A DNA stretch of 64,000 nt, taken from contig NZ_JAHWGP010000017.1 in the NCBI RefSeq assembly GCF_020873915.1, positions 1 to 64,000 of the forward strand, given 5' to 3'. Below are positions 1 through 8,575 of the stretch, in pieces. The stretch's first letter is position 1, and each line of letters begins with the position of its first letter. Both the position numbers and the translations under genes were made by a program. Below the pieces are notes generated by a model. That model was not told the origin of the DNA and did not search any database. It saw only the letters and a program-made list of their open reading frames with translations. The stretch is from Streptomyces sp. DH5. Its GTDB lineage: Bacteria; Actinomycetota; Actinomycetes; Streptomycetales; Streptomycetaceae.

Positions 1-51
1 GGGCTGCGCCCCCGGACCCCCCTTTGCGCAGTTCCCCGCGCCCCTTGGGGG
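1..51. repeat. GC-rich extragenic sequence of a kind common in Streptomyces
   Basis: On the minus strand this edge reads AAGGGGCGCGGGGAACTGCG followed by a G-rich tract. From general knowledge of Streptomyces genomes, very similar stretches recur many times between genes, usually just downstream of a stop codon, as here after the PucR-type gene. No second copy was recognised in this window, so the call rests on memory of the genus rather than on repetition seen here. Confidence 0.35.
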
Positions 52-1311
52 TCAGCGGTTCAGGAGGGTGCGGGCGGTGAGGGCGAGGCTGACCTCGACG
101 AGGTCGGAGGGGCGGGAGAGGGAGCGGCCCGTCAGCTGTTCGTAGCGGCGCAGGCGGTTGAGGACGGTGTTGCGGTGGCAGTACAGTCGACGGCTCGCCC
201 GCTGGGCGGAGCCGTCGCAGGCCAGCCAGGTGGCCAGGGTGTCCAGCAGCACCTCCGCGTCGGCGGGTTCGAGGTGGGCCAGCGGGCCGAGGAGCCGGTC
301 GGCGAGCGCGGCGCCGAGTTCGGGGCTCGACGCGACCAGCGCGGCCGGCAGGTGCTCGGTCAGCCGGACGGTGCCGCCCGACTCCGGGCACAGGGTCAGC
401 GCGGTGTCCGCCAGACGCCGCGCCTCGCCCACGGCGGCCAGTCCCTCCACCGCGCTGCCGACGCCCACCCGTGTCCCGGGTGACTGTTCCTCCGTCACGA
501 CCGACTCCTCACCGTCCTCGACCAGAACGATGCCGTAATCGGCGTCCGCACCGGTGTGCCAGTGCACGCGCACACCCGGGGCGAGCGCCGCTTGGGCACC
601 CGGACAACCGGCGGGCCCGCCGCCGGCGGCCGCGACCACCACATAGCGCCCGTGCTCCGGCAGCTCCAGCGCCGCGGCGGCCTCGGGCAGGTCGGCGATT
701 CTGCTGGTGCCGTCCAGCAGCGCCGCCGCCAGCAGACGCACCCTGTTCTCCCTCCGCCACGCCAGCTGCCGCTCGGTCTGCCGGTAGGCGTCCGCGACGA
801 GCGTGCAGTGCTCGTCGACGAAGTTCCACACGTCGGACGCCACGTGCACCAGCAGCCGTACGTCCTCCGGTGCGGTCCGGGACGTCTCGTCGACCAGGCC
901 CTGCCACACCAGCGAGCCGCCCAGCCGGAAGGCGTGCAGCACCGCGTCCAGCGGCAGCCCCTGTTCGGCACGGGTGGTGCCGATCCTCCAGGAGCAACGG
1001 CGCGCTCCGTCCCGGGCGCCCCTCGGATCGAGCAGCGACGCGATGCTGTGCCGCAGGGAGCGGTGCACCTCCTGCCAGGTCGCGGTGGCGTCCCCTTCCA
1101 CCACGGTGCGGTAGGCGGGCTCCTGCTCCTGCAGCAGGGCGACCAGCCGGTCGGTGAGCTGAGGCAGGTCCTCCAGCAGGACGCGTGCCGCCCGGTGCAG
1201 CACGCGCAGTGCGTCGGCGTCGATCAGCGACCGCCCGCTCCGCGTCCGCGGACGCGGAGCGGGCGCGGGTCCGGGACGGAGCAGAGTACGTGGCCGTACG
1301 GCGTGTTGCAT
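52..1311 (-). CDS. PucR/CdaR-type helix-turn-helix transcriptional regulator
   Basis: 419 aa. The last ~60 residues form the PucR-type C-terminal HTH: a segment with LATWLACDGSAQRAS followed by CHRNTVLNRLRRYEQLTG, the hallmark spacing of this family. The N-terminal two thirds are helical with no enzymatic motif and fit the sensory part of CdaR/PucR-like regulators. The longest frame would begin at 1467, but its first ~50 residues are arginine/proline-rich filler. An ATG at 1311 (MQHAVRPRT) is the more reasonable start, and even that leaves a loose N-terminus. The gene lies 142 bp downstream of the LAL regulator on the same strand, with a separate promoter likely. The regulated genes cannot be read from the sequence. 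Confidence 0.85.
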   Translation of the reverse strand: MQHAVRPRTLLRPGPAPAPRPRTRSGRSLIDADALRVLHRAARVLLEDLPQLTDRLVALLQEQEPAYRTVVEGDATATWQEVHRSLRHSIASLLDPRGARDGARRCSWRIGTTRAEQGLPLDAVLHAFRLGGSLVWQGLVDETSRTAPEDVRLLVHVASDVWNFVDEHCTLVADAYRQTERQLAWRRENRVRLLAAALLDGTSRIADLPEAAAALELPEHGRYVVVAAAGGGPAGCPGAQAALAPGVRVHWHTGADADYGIVLVEDGEESVVTEEQSPGTRVGVGSAVEGLAAVGEARRLADTALTLCPESGGTVRLTEHLPAALVASSPELGAALADRLLGPLAHLEPADAEVLLDTLATWLACDGSAQRASRRLYCHRNTVLNRLRRYEQLTGRSLSRPSDLVEVSLALTARTLLNR

Positions 1312-1453
1312 CGCGCATCTCCCCCAGGGTCTGCTTCCCGGCGGTGCCCGTGCGGTGGTTCCCCCACCGGCAACCGGCCGGCCGGGGAGCCCAAGGGCCG
1401 GCCGCCACCGGACTCGTCCTGCCGTGAAGGATGGCATACCGTCCGGTCGGTCC

Positions 1454-4400
1454 CTAGAGCCGTGCACCGGTCTTTTCCGCGTGTTCGACCAGTCGGACGA
1501 GCTCGACCCTGGATCGGACGCCCAGGGTGGCGAAGACGTTCCGCAGGTGGTAGTCGACGGTGCGGGTGCTGACGGACAGGCTCAGGGCCACTTCCCGGTT
1601 GGTGGCGCCCTCGGCGACGTGCCGCGCGATGCGCAGTTGCTGCGGCGTCAGCCGGGACAGGGTCCCCGCCTCTCCCCCGGCGGGTGCCGCGCCTCCCGCC
1701 CGCAGCTCGGCGGCGGTCTGCCGCTCCCACGGGTGCGCACCGCACCGTTCGAAGCCCATCAGGGCCTCGCCGAGACGGGCCCGCGCCTCGCGCAGCCGCC
1801 GTCTGCGCCGCAGCCATTTGCCGTAGAGCAGTTCGGTGCGTGCCCGCTCGAAGTCGCCGACCGTGTCCTCGTGGCGTTCCAGGGCGCGCCGGTACAGGGC
1901 GTCCGCGTCCTCCGGGGCGGCCAGCAGAGCGCGGCAGCGCAGGAGTTGGGCGGGGGCCTGTGGGTCGGCTCCGCAGGCGGCCCACACGGCGAAGTCCTCG
2001 ACGACCGCCGGTGCGTGCTCGGGCCGTCCGGCGAGTGCGGCGGCCTCCACGAAGCAGGGGACGGCCAGCAGCCACACGGCGAAGTGGCCGCGCCGCGCAC
2101 CGGGCCGCACCAGCGGGCCGAGTCGGTCCGCGGCCTCACGGGGGCGGCCGGCACCGAGGTCGGCGCGGGCGGCGGCCCACTGGGCGAGCGTGGCCGCCTG
2201 TGCGAGGCCGTGCCGCCGGGCGGTGCGCAGGGCTGCCGCCACGTGCTCGGCGACGACCTCCCGTTCCCCCTCGATCGACGCGGCGAGCGCGAGCGCGGCG
2301 TGATGGTGGGCGGCCGTGTTCCGCTGCCCGGTCCACGAGGCGGTGCGCAGTCCCTCCTCGGCGTGGGTACGGGCCAGCTGGTGGCGCCCGGCCCGCAGTT
2401 CGGCGTACGCGAGGTACTCCAGCGCCCTCGGTTCGAGGGCGGTACGACCGTGGGTCCTGGCCGCCGCGAGCGCCCGGGCGCCGGCGCGGCGGGCGGTCGT
2501 CACGTCCCCGAGCATGAGAGCGGCGGAGGCGGACCGCAGCAGCCGCTCGGGCTCGTCGCCGTACAGCCCTCGCTCGACGACCCGCCGCAACGGCACGGCG
2601 GCCCGGTCGAACCGCCCCAGCAGCACGGCCCGCATCCCGTCCCGGTGGTCGCGCAGCACGGCCTCGTGGGACGACGTGGCGCGGGCTTCCTCACCGACGC
2701 GACCGACCACGTCGGCCCGGGCCGTACGACCTCCGGTGACACCGGGGAAGGCATCGGGGACACCGGACTCCGTCCCACCGGCGGCGGACCGCACGACCAT
2801 GCCGCACGCGCCGCGGGCCGCCGGCGCGGATACCGGCTGCCGTCCCGCCCCGGTGGCCGGAGTCCCGGTGCCGGACGCTGTCGCGGAGCCCGGGACAGGC
2901 AGCCGCCCCGAGCCGGTGGCCCGGGCCTCCGGCGCGCCGGTGACGGGCGACGGGCCCGGATCGGCGGCCTCGATCCCTGAGGCGGGTGCCGGCGCCGAGC
3001 GGGCGGCCGGGGCCCGAGTGGCCGTGTCCGGAGCCGCGTCCGCGGGGGCCGGGGCCCCGGTGGCCGGTGGTGCCGGAACGGGAGTGAGGACCTCCAGGCA
3101 GGTAGCGGGGTCACCCGCCGACCAGGCCCCGTCCGCAGGAACCGGGGCCCCGGTGGCCGGCGAAGCCGGAACCGGGGTGAGGACCTCCAGGCAGGTAGCG
3201 GGATCACCCGCCGACCAGGCCCCGTCCACAGGAACCGGGGCCCCGGTGGCCGGCGAAGCCGGAACGGGAGTGAGGACCTCCAGGCAGGTAGCGGGGTCAC
3301 CCGCCGACCAGGCCCCGTCCGCAGGAACCGGGGCCCCCGAGGCCGGCGAAGCCGGAACGGGAGTGAGGACCTCCAGGCAGGTAGCGGGATCACCCGCGGA
3401 CCAGGCCGCGTCCGCCGCCCCGAGGGTCGCCGTGGCGGCGGCCTCCGGGTCGGTGGCGGTCAGCAGTGCCGCGGCGAGCAGGAAGGACTCGCGGGCGTCG
3501 TCCACCGGCCCGTCGGCCAGGAGCACCGTGCCTCGCAGGAGTTCCGCGGCGCCGCGTGCCGAGTCGGGCGCCGGCCGGCTGCGGGCGGCGTCGAGCAGGC
3601 GCAGGGCCTCGGACGGGTGGCCGGCGAGGGCGGCCTGCTCCGCGGCGGCGGTGCGGCGGCGGACCCGCGCCGCGTCGTCCGGAGTGAGCGCGGCCGCCCT
3701 GACGAGCGCCCGGTGGCGCAGGGCGGGTGAGAGCACCGGCGCCGGGTCCGCCGCGGCCCGGGCCAGGGCGTCGGCCAGGGCGGGCGCGTGGCCGGTGACG
3801 GTCCACGACCGGTGCAGCAGCGCGAGGAGGCCACCGGGGTCCGGCAGCGCCCCGGCCAGCGCGCGGTGAGCGGCGCGGCGGCGTTCGACCGGCGCGGCGG
3901 CGTACACCGCCCGGCCCAGCAGCGGACTGCGGAAACGGAGCCGGTCCCCGGCCCGCACCAGCACCTCGGGCAGTGGTTCCTCGGCGCGGGTCCCGTCGGC
4001 CCGCAGGACGAGTTCCGCGTCGGCGTCCGGCTCCCCCGCCGCCCGCAGGGCGGCAGCGGCGGTCAGCAGCAGACTCGCCCGGTCGGGCCGCACGCCGGTG
4101 AGGCCTTCGCCGACGACCGCGGCCAGCACCTCTCCGTCGGCCAAGGGCCGGGGCAGTGGCCGGCGCCCGGCGAGCTGGGCGGGCGAGAGCCGGTGGACGA
4201 GCGCCAGCAGCAGCGCGGGGTTGCCCTCCGCCACCGACACCACTTCCTCGCGCACGGCGGGATGGACGGCCCCCTCCGTCGCGTGGTCGACCAGCCGCGC
4301 CGCGTCCCCGGCCGTGAGCGGGCCGAGCCGCAGCACGGGCAGCGCCGCCAGCTCCGGGTCGACGGGCCGGTGCCCGGGAGCGGTGAGGAGGAGCCCCGCG

Positions 4401-4783
4401 CGGATCCGGGCGGAGTGCGCCCGCTCTGCGGCCTGCGCGAGCGCCGCACGGGAGGCCGCGTCCCACCGGTGGGCGTCGTCCACGCACACCAGGAGGGGTG
4501 CCGCGCCGGCCGCCGCTCGCAGGGCGTCGAACAGCACCTTCCCCGCGGAGCCGCCCGCGGGGACGGGCAGGTGCTGGGGGCCGCGGCGGCCGGCGGCAGG
4601 CGGGCCGCCCGGGGGCCGTACGTGCCACACCGGCCCGGCGCGGAAGAGGCGTGCGGCGTTCTCCAGGAACGTCGAGCGGCCGCAACCGGGTTCACCGGTC
4701 ACGACGCGGACGCCGCCGTCGGTGCGGAGTGTGTCCAGCAGCTCGGAGATCACCTGCTGCCGCAGGGTCGTCTGTCCGGTCAT
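1454..4783 (-). CDS. LAL-type (large ATP-binding LuxR family) transcriptional regulator
   Basis: 1109 aa. An N-terminal P-loop (residues ~30-38, GEPGCGRST) and Walker B (VCVDDAHRWD) mark a STAND-like ATPase. The last ~65 residues are a LuxR/GerE HTH (TPQQLRIARHVAEGATNREV, then TVDYHLRNVF). The middle is alpha-helical, TPR-like. This is the architecture of MalT/PikD-type LAL activators. Two things are odd: the Walker A lysine is arginine, and a region near residue 460-583 is a 31-residue unit repeated four times, followed by a long Ala/Pro/Gly low-complexity linker. An ATG at 4783 has AAGG eight bases upstream. The ATG at 4801 has no SD, so 4783 was preferred. Targets are unknown; the divergently placed intergenic region and the adjacent polyester hydrolase are the nearest candidates. 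Confidence 0.88.
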   Translation of the reverse strand: MTGQTTLRQQVISELLDTLRTDGGVRVVTGEPGCGRSTFLENAARLFRAGPVWHVRPPGGPPAAGRRGPQHLPVPAGGSAGKVLFDALRAAAGAAPLLVCVDDAHRWDAASRAALAQAAERAHSARIRAGLLLTAPGHRPVDPELAALPVLRLGPLTAGDAARLVDHATEGAVHPAVREEVVSVAEGNPALLLALVHRLSPAQLAGRRPLPRPLADGEVLAAVVGEGLTGVRPDRASLLLTAAAALRAAGEPDADAELVLRADGTRAEEPLPEVLVRAGDRLRFRSPLLGRAVYAAAPVERRRAAHRALAGALPDPGGLLALLHRSWTVTGHAPALADALARAAADPAPVLSPALRHRALVRAAALTPDDAARVRRRTAAAEQAALAGHPSEALRLLDAARSRPAPDSARGAAELLRGTVLLADGPVDDARESFLLAAALLTATDPEAAATATLGAADAAWSAGDPATCLEVLTPVPASPASGAPVPADGAWSAGDPATCLEVLTPVPASPATGAPVPVDGAWSAGDPATCLEVLTPVPASPATGAPVPADGAWSAGDPATCLEVLTPVPAPPATGAPAPADAAPDTATRAPAARSAPAPASGIEAADPGPSPVTGAPEARATGSGRLPVPGSATASGTGTPATGAGRQPVSAPAARGACGMVVRSAAGGTESGVPDAFPGVTGGRTARADVVGRVGEEARATSSHEAVLRDHRDGMRAVLLGRFDRAAVPLRRVVERGLYGDEPERLLRSASAALMLGDVTTARRAGARALAAARTHGRTALEPRALEYLAYAELRAGRHQLARTHAEEGLRTASWTGQRNTAAHHHAALALAASIEGEREVVAEHVAAALRTARRHGLAQAATLAQWAAARADLGAGRPREAADRLGPLVRPGARRGHFAVWLLAVPCFVEAAALAGRPEHAPAVVEDFAVWAACGADPQAPAQLLRCRALLAAPEDADALYRRALERHEDTVGDFERARTELLYGKWLRRRRRLREARARLGEALMGFERCGAHPWERQTAAELRAGGAAPAGGEAGTLSRLTPQQLRIARHVAEGATNREVALSLSVSTRTVDYHLRNVFATLGVRSRVELVRLVEHAEKTGARL
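3035..3406 (-). repeat. Four in-frame 93-bp tandem repeats inside the LAL gene
   Basis: A marker within the unit (GTGAGGACCTCCAGG on the plus strand) recurs at 3084, 3177, 3270 and 3363, exactly 93 bp apart. Each unit encodes 31 residues beginning AWSAGDPATCLEVLTPVPAS. Copies differ at only a few bases, so the expansion is recent or kept homogeneous by recombination. The reading frame is preserved throughout. Confidence 0.95.
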
Positions 4784-4994
4784 CCCTGGGACCTTACTCA
4801 TGCGTAAGGTCGTACGGAAGGAACGCGTCCAGGTCGGGGTCAGCGGTCAACTGGCGCATCACCAGCGGGTCTGCCCCGCCCCGACGGGCGGCGGAGTGTG
4901 CCGCTGCCCAACGCGTCCGCCGCTCGGCGGTGCGCCGGCACAACACCGGTGGCGGCCCGCGCCGTCGCGCGGACCGCCACCGGCGCCCGGAACC

Positions 4995-5897
4995 TCAGGA
5001 GGTGTGCGGGCAGTTGCCCCGGGCCTCCTCGATCGTCAGGCTCGGCCGCGGCAGCGGGCACAGGAACTGCTCGTAGCGGGTGTCGTTGTCGATGAACCGC
5101 TTCAGCCAGGAAATGCTGTACTTCGCGATCGTCGTGTTCGACGTGTTGGGCGTGAAGTGGGAGGCGCCGTTCAGTTCGAGGTAGGCCCGGTCCAGGGAGG
5201 AGGGCAGGCCCGTGTAGAGGGGCTCGGCGTGGCTGGAGACCGGGGCGACCGTGTCACCGTCGGCGCCGAAGATCAGGGTGGGTGTGCGTACCTCCGGCCA
5301 GGTCTTGTCGAGGTTCCAGGGGGTCAGCGGGATGGCGGCCTGGAGCGAGGGCCGGTCCTTGGCGGCTTCGAGGCTTCCGCCGCCGCCCATCGAGTGGCCC
5401 ATGACGCCGAGGCGGCTGCTGTCGATGCGGCCGCGCACCGAGCTGCGCTGGGTGAGGTAGTCCAGCGCGGCCAGCAGCTGGTCGCCGCGGGAGGCGGGCT
5501 GGTCGAGGGTGGTTTTGGTGTCGATGGTGAAGACCACGAACCCCTGGGACGCCAGGCGCGGGCCCAGCCAGGCGATGGAGGACTCGTAGGCGGTGAAGCC
5601 GGGCGAGATGGCGATCGCGCCGAAGGTGCCGTCGGCGGTGCTGGTCGGGTAGTAGATCGTGCCCCCGCCGAAGCCGGAGACGGAGAGCGAGGAGACGGAG
5701 ACGTCCGACACGGCGTAGGGGCCGCGCAGCGCCTCGATGCTCGACGCGGTCGGGGCCGGGCCGCGCTCGTAGGGGTTGTCCGCCGCGTGGGCGCCGGGGC
5801 CGCCGAGGGTGGTCAGGGCGACGGCGGCGGCGAGGGCCGCGGTGAGTCCGGCGAAGCGGCCGGACGTGCGCCCGCGGGTGTGGGGGTGCTGCTGCAC
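4995..5897 (-). CDS. Secreted polyester hydrolase / cutinase-like lipase (PETase-type alpha/beta hydrolase)
   Basis: 300 aa. Residues 1-39 are a Sec/Tat-like signal peptide ending AHA-AD. The mature domain matches the actinobacterial cutinase/polyester hydrolase family (Thermobifida cutinases, Streptomyces exfoliatus lipase): nucleophile S169 in GHSMGG, acid D215 in GADGDTVAP, base H247 in NGASHF, W194 in LTPWN, and a C-terminal disulfide pair C280/C296. The oxyanion loop is SPGFTAY, so position 101 is Phe where many homologues have Tyr. Family members hydrolyse short-chain triglycerides, cutin and synthetic polyesters including PET; activity on PET here is inference. A GTG start at 5897 is preceded by AGAGGA. 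The gene stands alone. Confidence 0.93.
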   Translation of the reverse strand: MQQHPHTRGRTSGRFAGLTAALAAAVALTTLGGPGAHAADNPYERGPAPTASSIEALRGPYAVSDVSVSSLSVSGFGGGTIYYPTSTADGTFGAIAISPGFTAYESSIAWLGPRLASQGFVVFTIDTKTTLDQPASRGDQLLAALDYLTQRSSVRGRIDSSRLGVMGHSMGGGGSLEAAKDRPSLQAAIPLTPWNLDKTWPEVRTPTLIFGADGDTVAPVSSHAEPLYTGLPSSLDRAYLELNGASHFTPNTSNTTIAKYSISWLKRFIDNDTRYEQFLCPLPRPSLTIEEARGNCPHTS

Positions 5898-6287
5898 GAC
5901 GAGTGGTCCTCTCTGTCGCGGCGAACCGCCCGGCCGGCCGGGGAACGGGATCGTGGCGTGGATGGGGGCCGTGCCCCGGCCGGGGGCGCCGCCGATGGGC
6001 TGGCGGTGCCACTGTCGGAGAGGAGGCGGCCGGTGCGGACCGGCAATCTCACCGGTCTCGTGCCGCCGCTCCGTCCGTGCGCGGAGGGAGGCGGCCGCGC
6101 GCTCGGCATGGCGGGGAGAGGCGGGGGTACCCGGGTAGGTGCGGTCACCGTCGGAGTCGGCGCCGACGGTGACCGCCGGGCGTGAGGGCGCGGGCAGCCG
6201 ATGTGCGCCGGGGCGCGGGGACGGGGGCTCGCGGGCGTCTCGTCAGGCCGCGTCGTGGACGTGGGCCCGGCCGCCGGCCCACCTCAC
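5898..6287. other. 390-bp intergenic stretch upstream of the polyester hydrolase
   Basis: Apart from the hydrolase ribosome binding site at the low end and the 14-bp hairpin at 6141-6176, I see no open frame with a convincing start, no recognisable protein remnant and no tRNA. The promoter of the hydrolase must lie here, but no clear -10/-35 pair stands out. Confidence 0.4.
6141..6176 (-). terminator. Perfect 14-bp stem-loop, likely terminator
   Basis: GCGGTCACCGTCGG at 6141-6154 is exactly complementary to CCGACGGTGACCGC at 6163-6176, with an 8-base loop. It lies about 110 bp past the stop of the small minus-strand pseudogene ending at 6288 and upstream of the hydrolase. It lacks a U tract, as is common for Streptomyces terminators. 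An operator role for the hydrolase promoter cannot be excluded. Confidence 0.55.
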
Positions 6288-6460
6288 TCAGGCGGGATCG
6301 TCCGGCAGCCGTTCGCCGTCAGGCAGTCCCGCGCGCCGCGGGAACTCCACCACGTCACGGTCGGAAACTCCACTACGTCACGGTCGGAACCCGCCAGGCC
6401 GACGATCTCACCGCGCACCGTCACCCGGCGTCCGCCCGAGCCGAGCGGCGGGTGCACCAC
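6288..6460 (-). pseudogene. Small conserved protein gene broken by a 23-bp duplication
   Basis: From a GTG at 6460 (AGAGG 8 bases upstream) the frame reads VVHPPLGSGGRRVTVRGE, continuing to a segment SDRDVVEF. At 6388 it enters a second copy of a 23-bp unit, which is not a multiple of three, and the rest is read out of frame. Removing one copy restores SDRDVVEFPRRAGLPDGERL and a short tail to a stop at 6288. The restored sequence resembles small hypothetical proteins common in Streptomyces, recognised by a VVHPP...GGRRV start and an EFLRRAGL segment. An upstream ATG at 6488 with a GGAGG could be the original start, but it is then also frameshifted by one base. No function is known. Confidence 0.6.
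6343..6388. repeat. 23-bp perfect-length tandem duplication
   Basis: AACTCCACCACGTCACGGTC at 6343 is followed by the same 23-bp unit starting at 6366, with one substitution (C to T) between copies. The duplication is what disrupts the small minus-strand gene. Confidence 0.95.
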
Positions 6461-6615
6461 GATCGGCGCCTCTTCATCCTTCCGGCATCCGGCGGCGGCC
6501 TCCGGTATGCGTCCCGGCCTCGCATGTCACCCGACTGGCCCGCCGGACGAGCGGTGCGGGACCGCGCCGTGCTCGTATGGAAGCGGCCTCCATGCCTACC
6601 CGGAGGGAGCTGGGA

Positions 6616-6798
6616 ATGCACGAGATGTGGTGCGGTGCAGACACTTCGGGGGAGCCGGTGTGGCATGTTCTCACCCCGGACAAGTCCTCGACTCTGTGCG
6701 GAGTGGACAAGGAGGAGGAGTCGCCGCGGCGTGACACGACGGACCGGCACTGCTTCTCCTGCATGCAGTCGTTCCAGACCGTCGTGGCGTCCCGCTGA
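6616..6798 (+). CDS. Small Cys-rich conserved hypothetical protein
   Basis: 60 aa, with a strong GGAGGGAG ribosome binding site 8 bases before the ATG at 6616. In-frame starts further upstream lack this site. The protein has C6, C28 and a C-terminal HCFSCM segment, giving a CxxC-type spacing that could hold a metal or a disulfide, but no named zinc-finger family is recognised. It resembles other short Streptomyces proteins of the type W-H-V-L...LCG...CxxC. It is a single gene converging on the TPR gene, with a terminator hairpin between them. Confidence 0.75.
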   Translation: MHEMWCGADTSGEPVWHVLTPDKSSTLCGVDKEEESPRRDTTDRHCFSCMQSFQTVVASR

Positions 6799-6855
6799 GG
6801 GTCCACGGCGTGCCGGTACGGCCCGGACCGGCCGACCACCCGGTACGGAGTGCCT

Positions 6856-6888
6856 CGGTCCGGCCGGCCGTGAAGGCCGGCCGGACCG
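6856..6888. terminator. Bidirectional terminator between convergent genes
   Basis: CGGTCCGGCCGGCC pairs perfectly with GGCCGGCCGGACCG over 14 bp, with the 5-base loop GTGAA. It sits between the stops of the 60-aa gene and the TPR gene. Confidence 0.8.
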
Positions 6889-6889
6889 C

Positions 6890-8575
6890 TCAATGACAGG
6901 GGTGGCCGTCCCCGGAGCCCTCCGGCCCGCGGGTCCGCGTGCGGCAGAAGCAGGACGCCTCGACGGGGACGTCCGCCAGTGCGGCCGCCAGCGTGAGCTG
7001 CCGGGCGACGATCTGGGCCTCGCCGGTCTTTCCGGTGCGCAGCAGGCACTCGTGGAACCCGTGCAGCGCCCAGACGTTGTTCGGGTGTTGCAGGGGCCGG
7101 GGCAGGGTGGCGTCCAGCCCCAGGTCCGCGCGGTAGACGGCCTCGGCCTCGGCGACGCGGCCCTGCTCCAGCAGCAGTGCCCCGTACGCGTGCCGGGCGG
7201 GCTGCATCCAGCCCCAGGGCTCGTCGTAGGGCAGGCTGTCGTCCAGTTCGACGGACCGCTCCAGCGCGGCGAAGGCGGTGTCGTACTCGCCCTTGCGGTA
7301 GGCGAGTTCGCCGTCCAGCATCGCCGACGCGACGGCGAGGATGTCGTGACAGGTGTTGTTGAAGAGCATCCGGGTGCCGGGGACGCGGCCGACGGCGGCG
7401 CGGAAGTTCCCGCGTTCGGCCTCGGCCCGGTCGGTGGCGCCGGTCGCGGAGAGGGCCACGCCCCGGGCGTAGTGCAGCATGGCGGTGGTCACGCAGTACA
7501 GGTCCGGGTCGTCGGGGAACGGCAGGGCCAGGACGTCCTCCCAGCGGCCGAAGCGGATCAGGACGTGGACGCGCATCGCCAGGAAGCCCTCGAGCCAGTC
7601 GGCCATCGGCGGGCTCTGCACCCGGAGCAGCTTCTCCGGGATGGCCTCCTCGAGCCGGGCCGCGGCGTCCAGCGCCACCTTCGACTGGCCGGCGAACATG
7701 GCGCCGTAGATCCTGAAGTGGTGGTTGTGGGCGCGGTAGAGCGTGTAGAAGTTCATGGCACCGGCCCGCCCGAGGTACTTGTCGTCGGCCTCGACGGCGA
7801 GGGTGTTGTCCGAGACGACCCGGCGGTAGTCGCCGCACAGCACTTCCAGGTGCGAGGGCATGTGGCGCAGGTGCCCGGCGTCGGGCACGGCTCCGCGCAG
7901 CCGGTCGGCGACGGTGAGGGCCGCTTCCGGGGTGGGGGACATCTCCATCAGGTGGATGTACAGGTGCAGGACGCCCGGGTGCCGGGAGCCGGCGTCGGTG
8001 GCGAGCGCGCCGTCGAGGACTGCCTTGGCCTCCAGGGTGCGTGCCCCGTCGGCCGGGTGCCCGGTCCCGAGGTCCCACAGTTGCCAGGGAGTGAGGTTCA
8101 TCAGGGCGTCGGCGCAGAGGGTGGCCACGTCGGGATCGGCGGGGGCGCCCTCGTACACGGCGAGCATCCGGTCCGCGTACGGCTCGTTCCACACGGAGCA
8201 GTCGTCGGCGGCCCGCGCCTGGGGGTAGCGGGCCCGCAGGGCTTCGACGAGCGCCCGTTCGACGGGGGTGGCGCGCGCGGACTTCTCGTGTGCGCGCTCC
8301 ACCGCCCGGTGGGTGCGTTCGACGGTGCGGGCGAGTTCCTCGCCGTCGAACGCCTCCCAGGGCCTGTTGTAGTTGGGCCCGAGGGCGTAGGCGATGCCCC
8401 AGTGGGCCATGGCGCAGTCCGGGTCGGCTTCGACGGCCTTCTCGAAACAGGCGACCGCCTCCTCGTGGTTGAAGGCGTACGTCCACATCAGTCCGCGGTC
8501 GAACCAGAGTTGGGCCGCGGGCGAGGACGTCGTCACGGGCCGGCTGTAGGGACCGAGGTCGTAGTAGTCGTCCAT
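6890..8575 (-). CDS. TPR-repeat protein
   Basis: 561 aa. The ATG at 8575 (MDDYYDLGPYSRP) has GGGAGG eight bases upstream; the frame continues upstream but without coding character. Tetratricopeptide-like helices recur throughout: FNHEEAVACFEKAVEADPD near the N-terminus, a GELAYRKGEYDTAFAALERS segment and a GRVAEAEAVYRADL segment near the C-terminus. The last ~30 residues carry CFCRTRT, a possible thiol or metal-binding tail. No catalytic motif is visible, and no signal peptide. Proteins of this type are annotated only as tetratricopeptide-repeat proteins, so the partner and pathway are unknown. The gene is monocistronic, converging on the 60-aa gene. Confidence 0.85.
   Translation of the reverse strand: MDDYYDLGPYSRPVTTSSPAAQLWFDRGLMWTYAFNHEEAVACFEKAVEADPDCAMAHWGIAYALGPNYNRPWEAFDGEELARTVERTHRAVERAHEKSARATPVERALVEALRARYPQARAADDCSVWNEPYADRMLAVYEGAPADPDVATLCADALMNLTPWQLWDLGTGHPADGARTLEAKAVLDGALATDAGSRHPGVLHLYIHLMEMSPTPEAALTVADRLRGAVPDAGHLRHMPSHLEVLCGDYRRVVSDNTLAVEADDKYLGRAGAMNFYTLYRAHNHHFRIYGAMFAGQSKVALDAAARLEEAIPEKLLRVQSPPMADWLEGFLAMRVHVLIRFGRWEDVLALPFPDDPDLYCVTTAMLHYARGVALSATGATDRAEAERGNFRAAVGRVPGTRMLFNNTCHDILAVASAMLDGELAYRKGEYDTAFAALERSVELDDSLPYDEPWGWMQPARHAYGALLLEQGRVAEAEAVYRADLGLDATLPRPLQHPNNVWALHGFHECLLRTGKTGEAQIVARQLTLAAALADVPVEASCFCRTRTRGPEGSGDGHPCH

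Noticed and set aside
3035-3406. CRISPR-like regular repeats
   Set aside because: 93-bp units are contiguous, without spacers, and lie in frame inside a coding gene.
2316-3869. Plus-strand frame with 31-residue repeats opposite the LAL gene
   Set aside because: It merely mirrors the in-frame repeats of the real minus-strand gene, and its composition is Ala/Gly/Arg filler.
6421-6750. Minus-strand frame beginning MPVRRVTPRRLLLL
   Set aside because: It overlaps the small Cys-rich gene in antisense and does not match the pseudogene frame.
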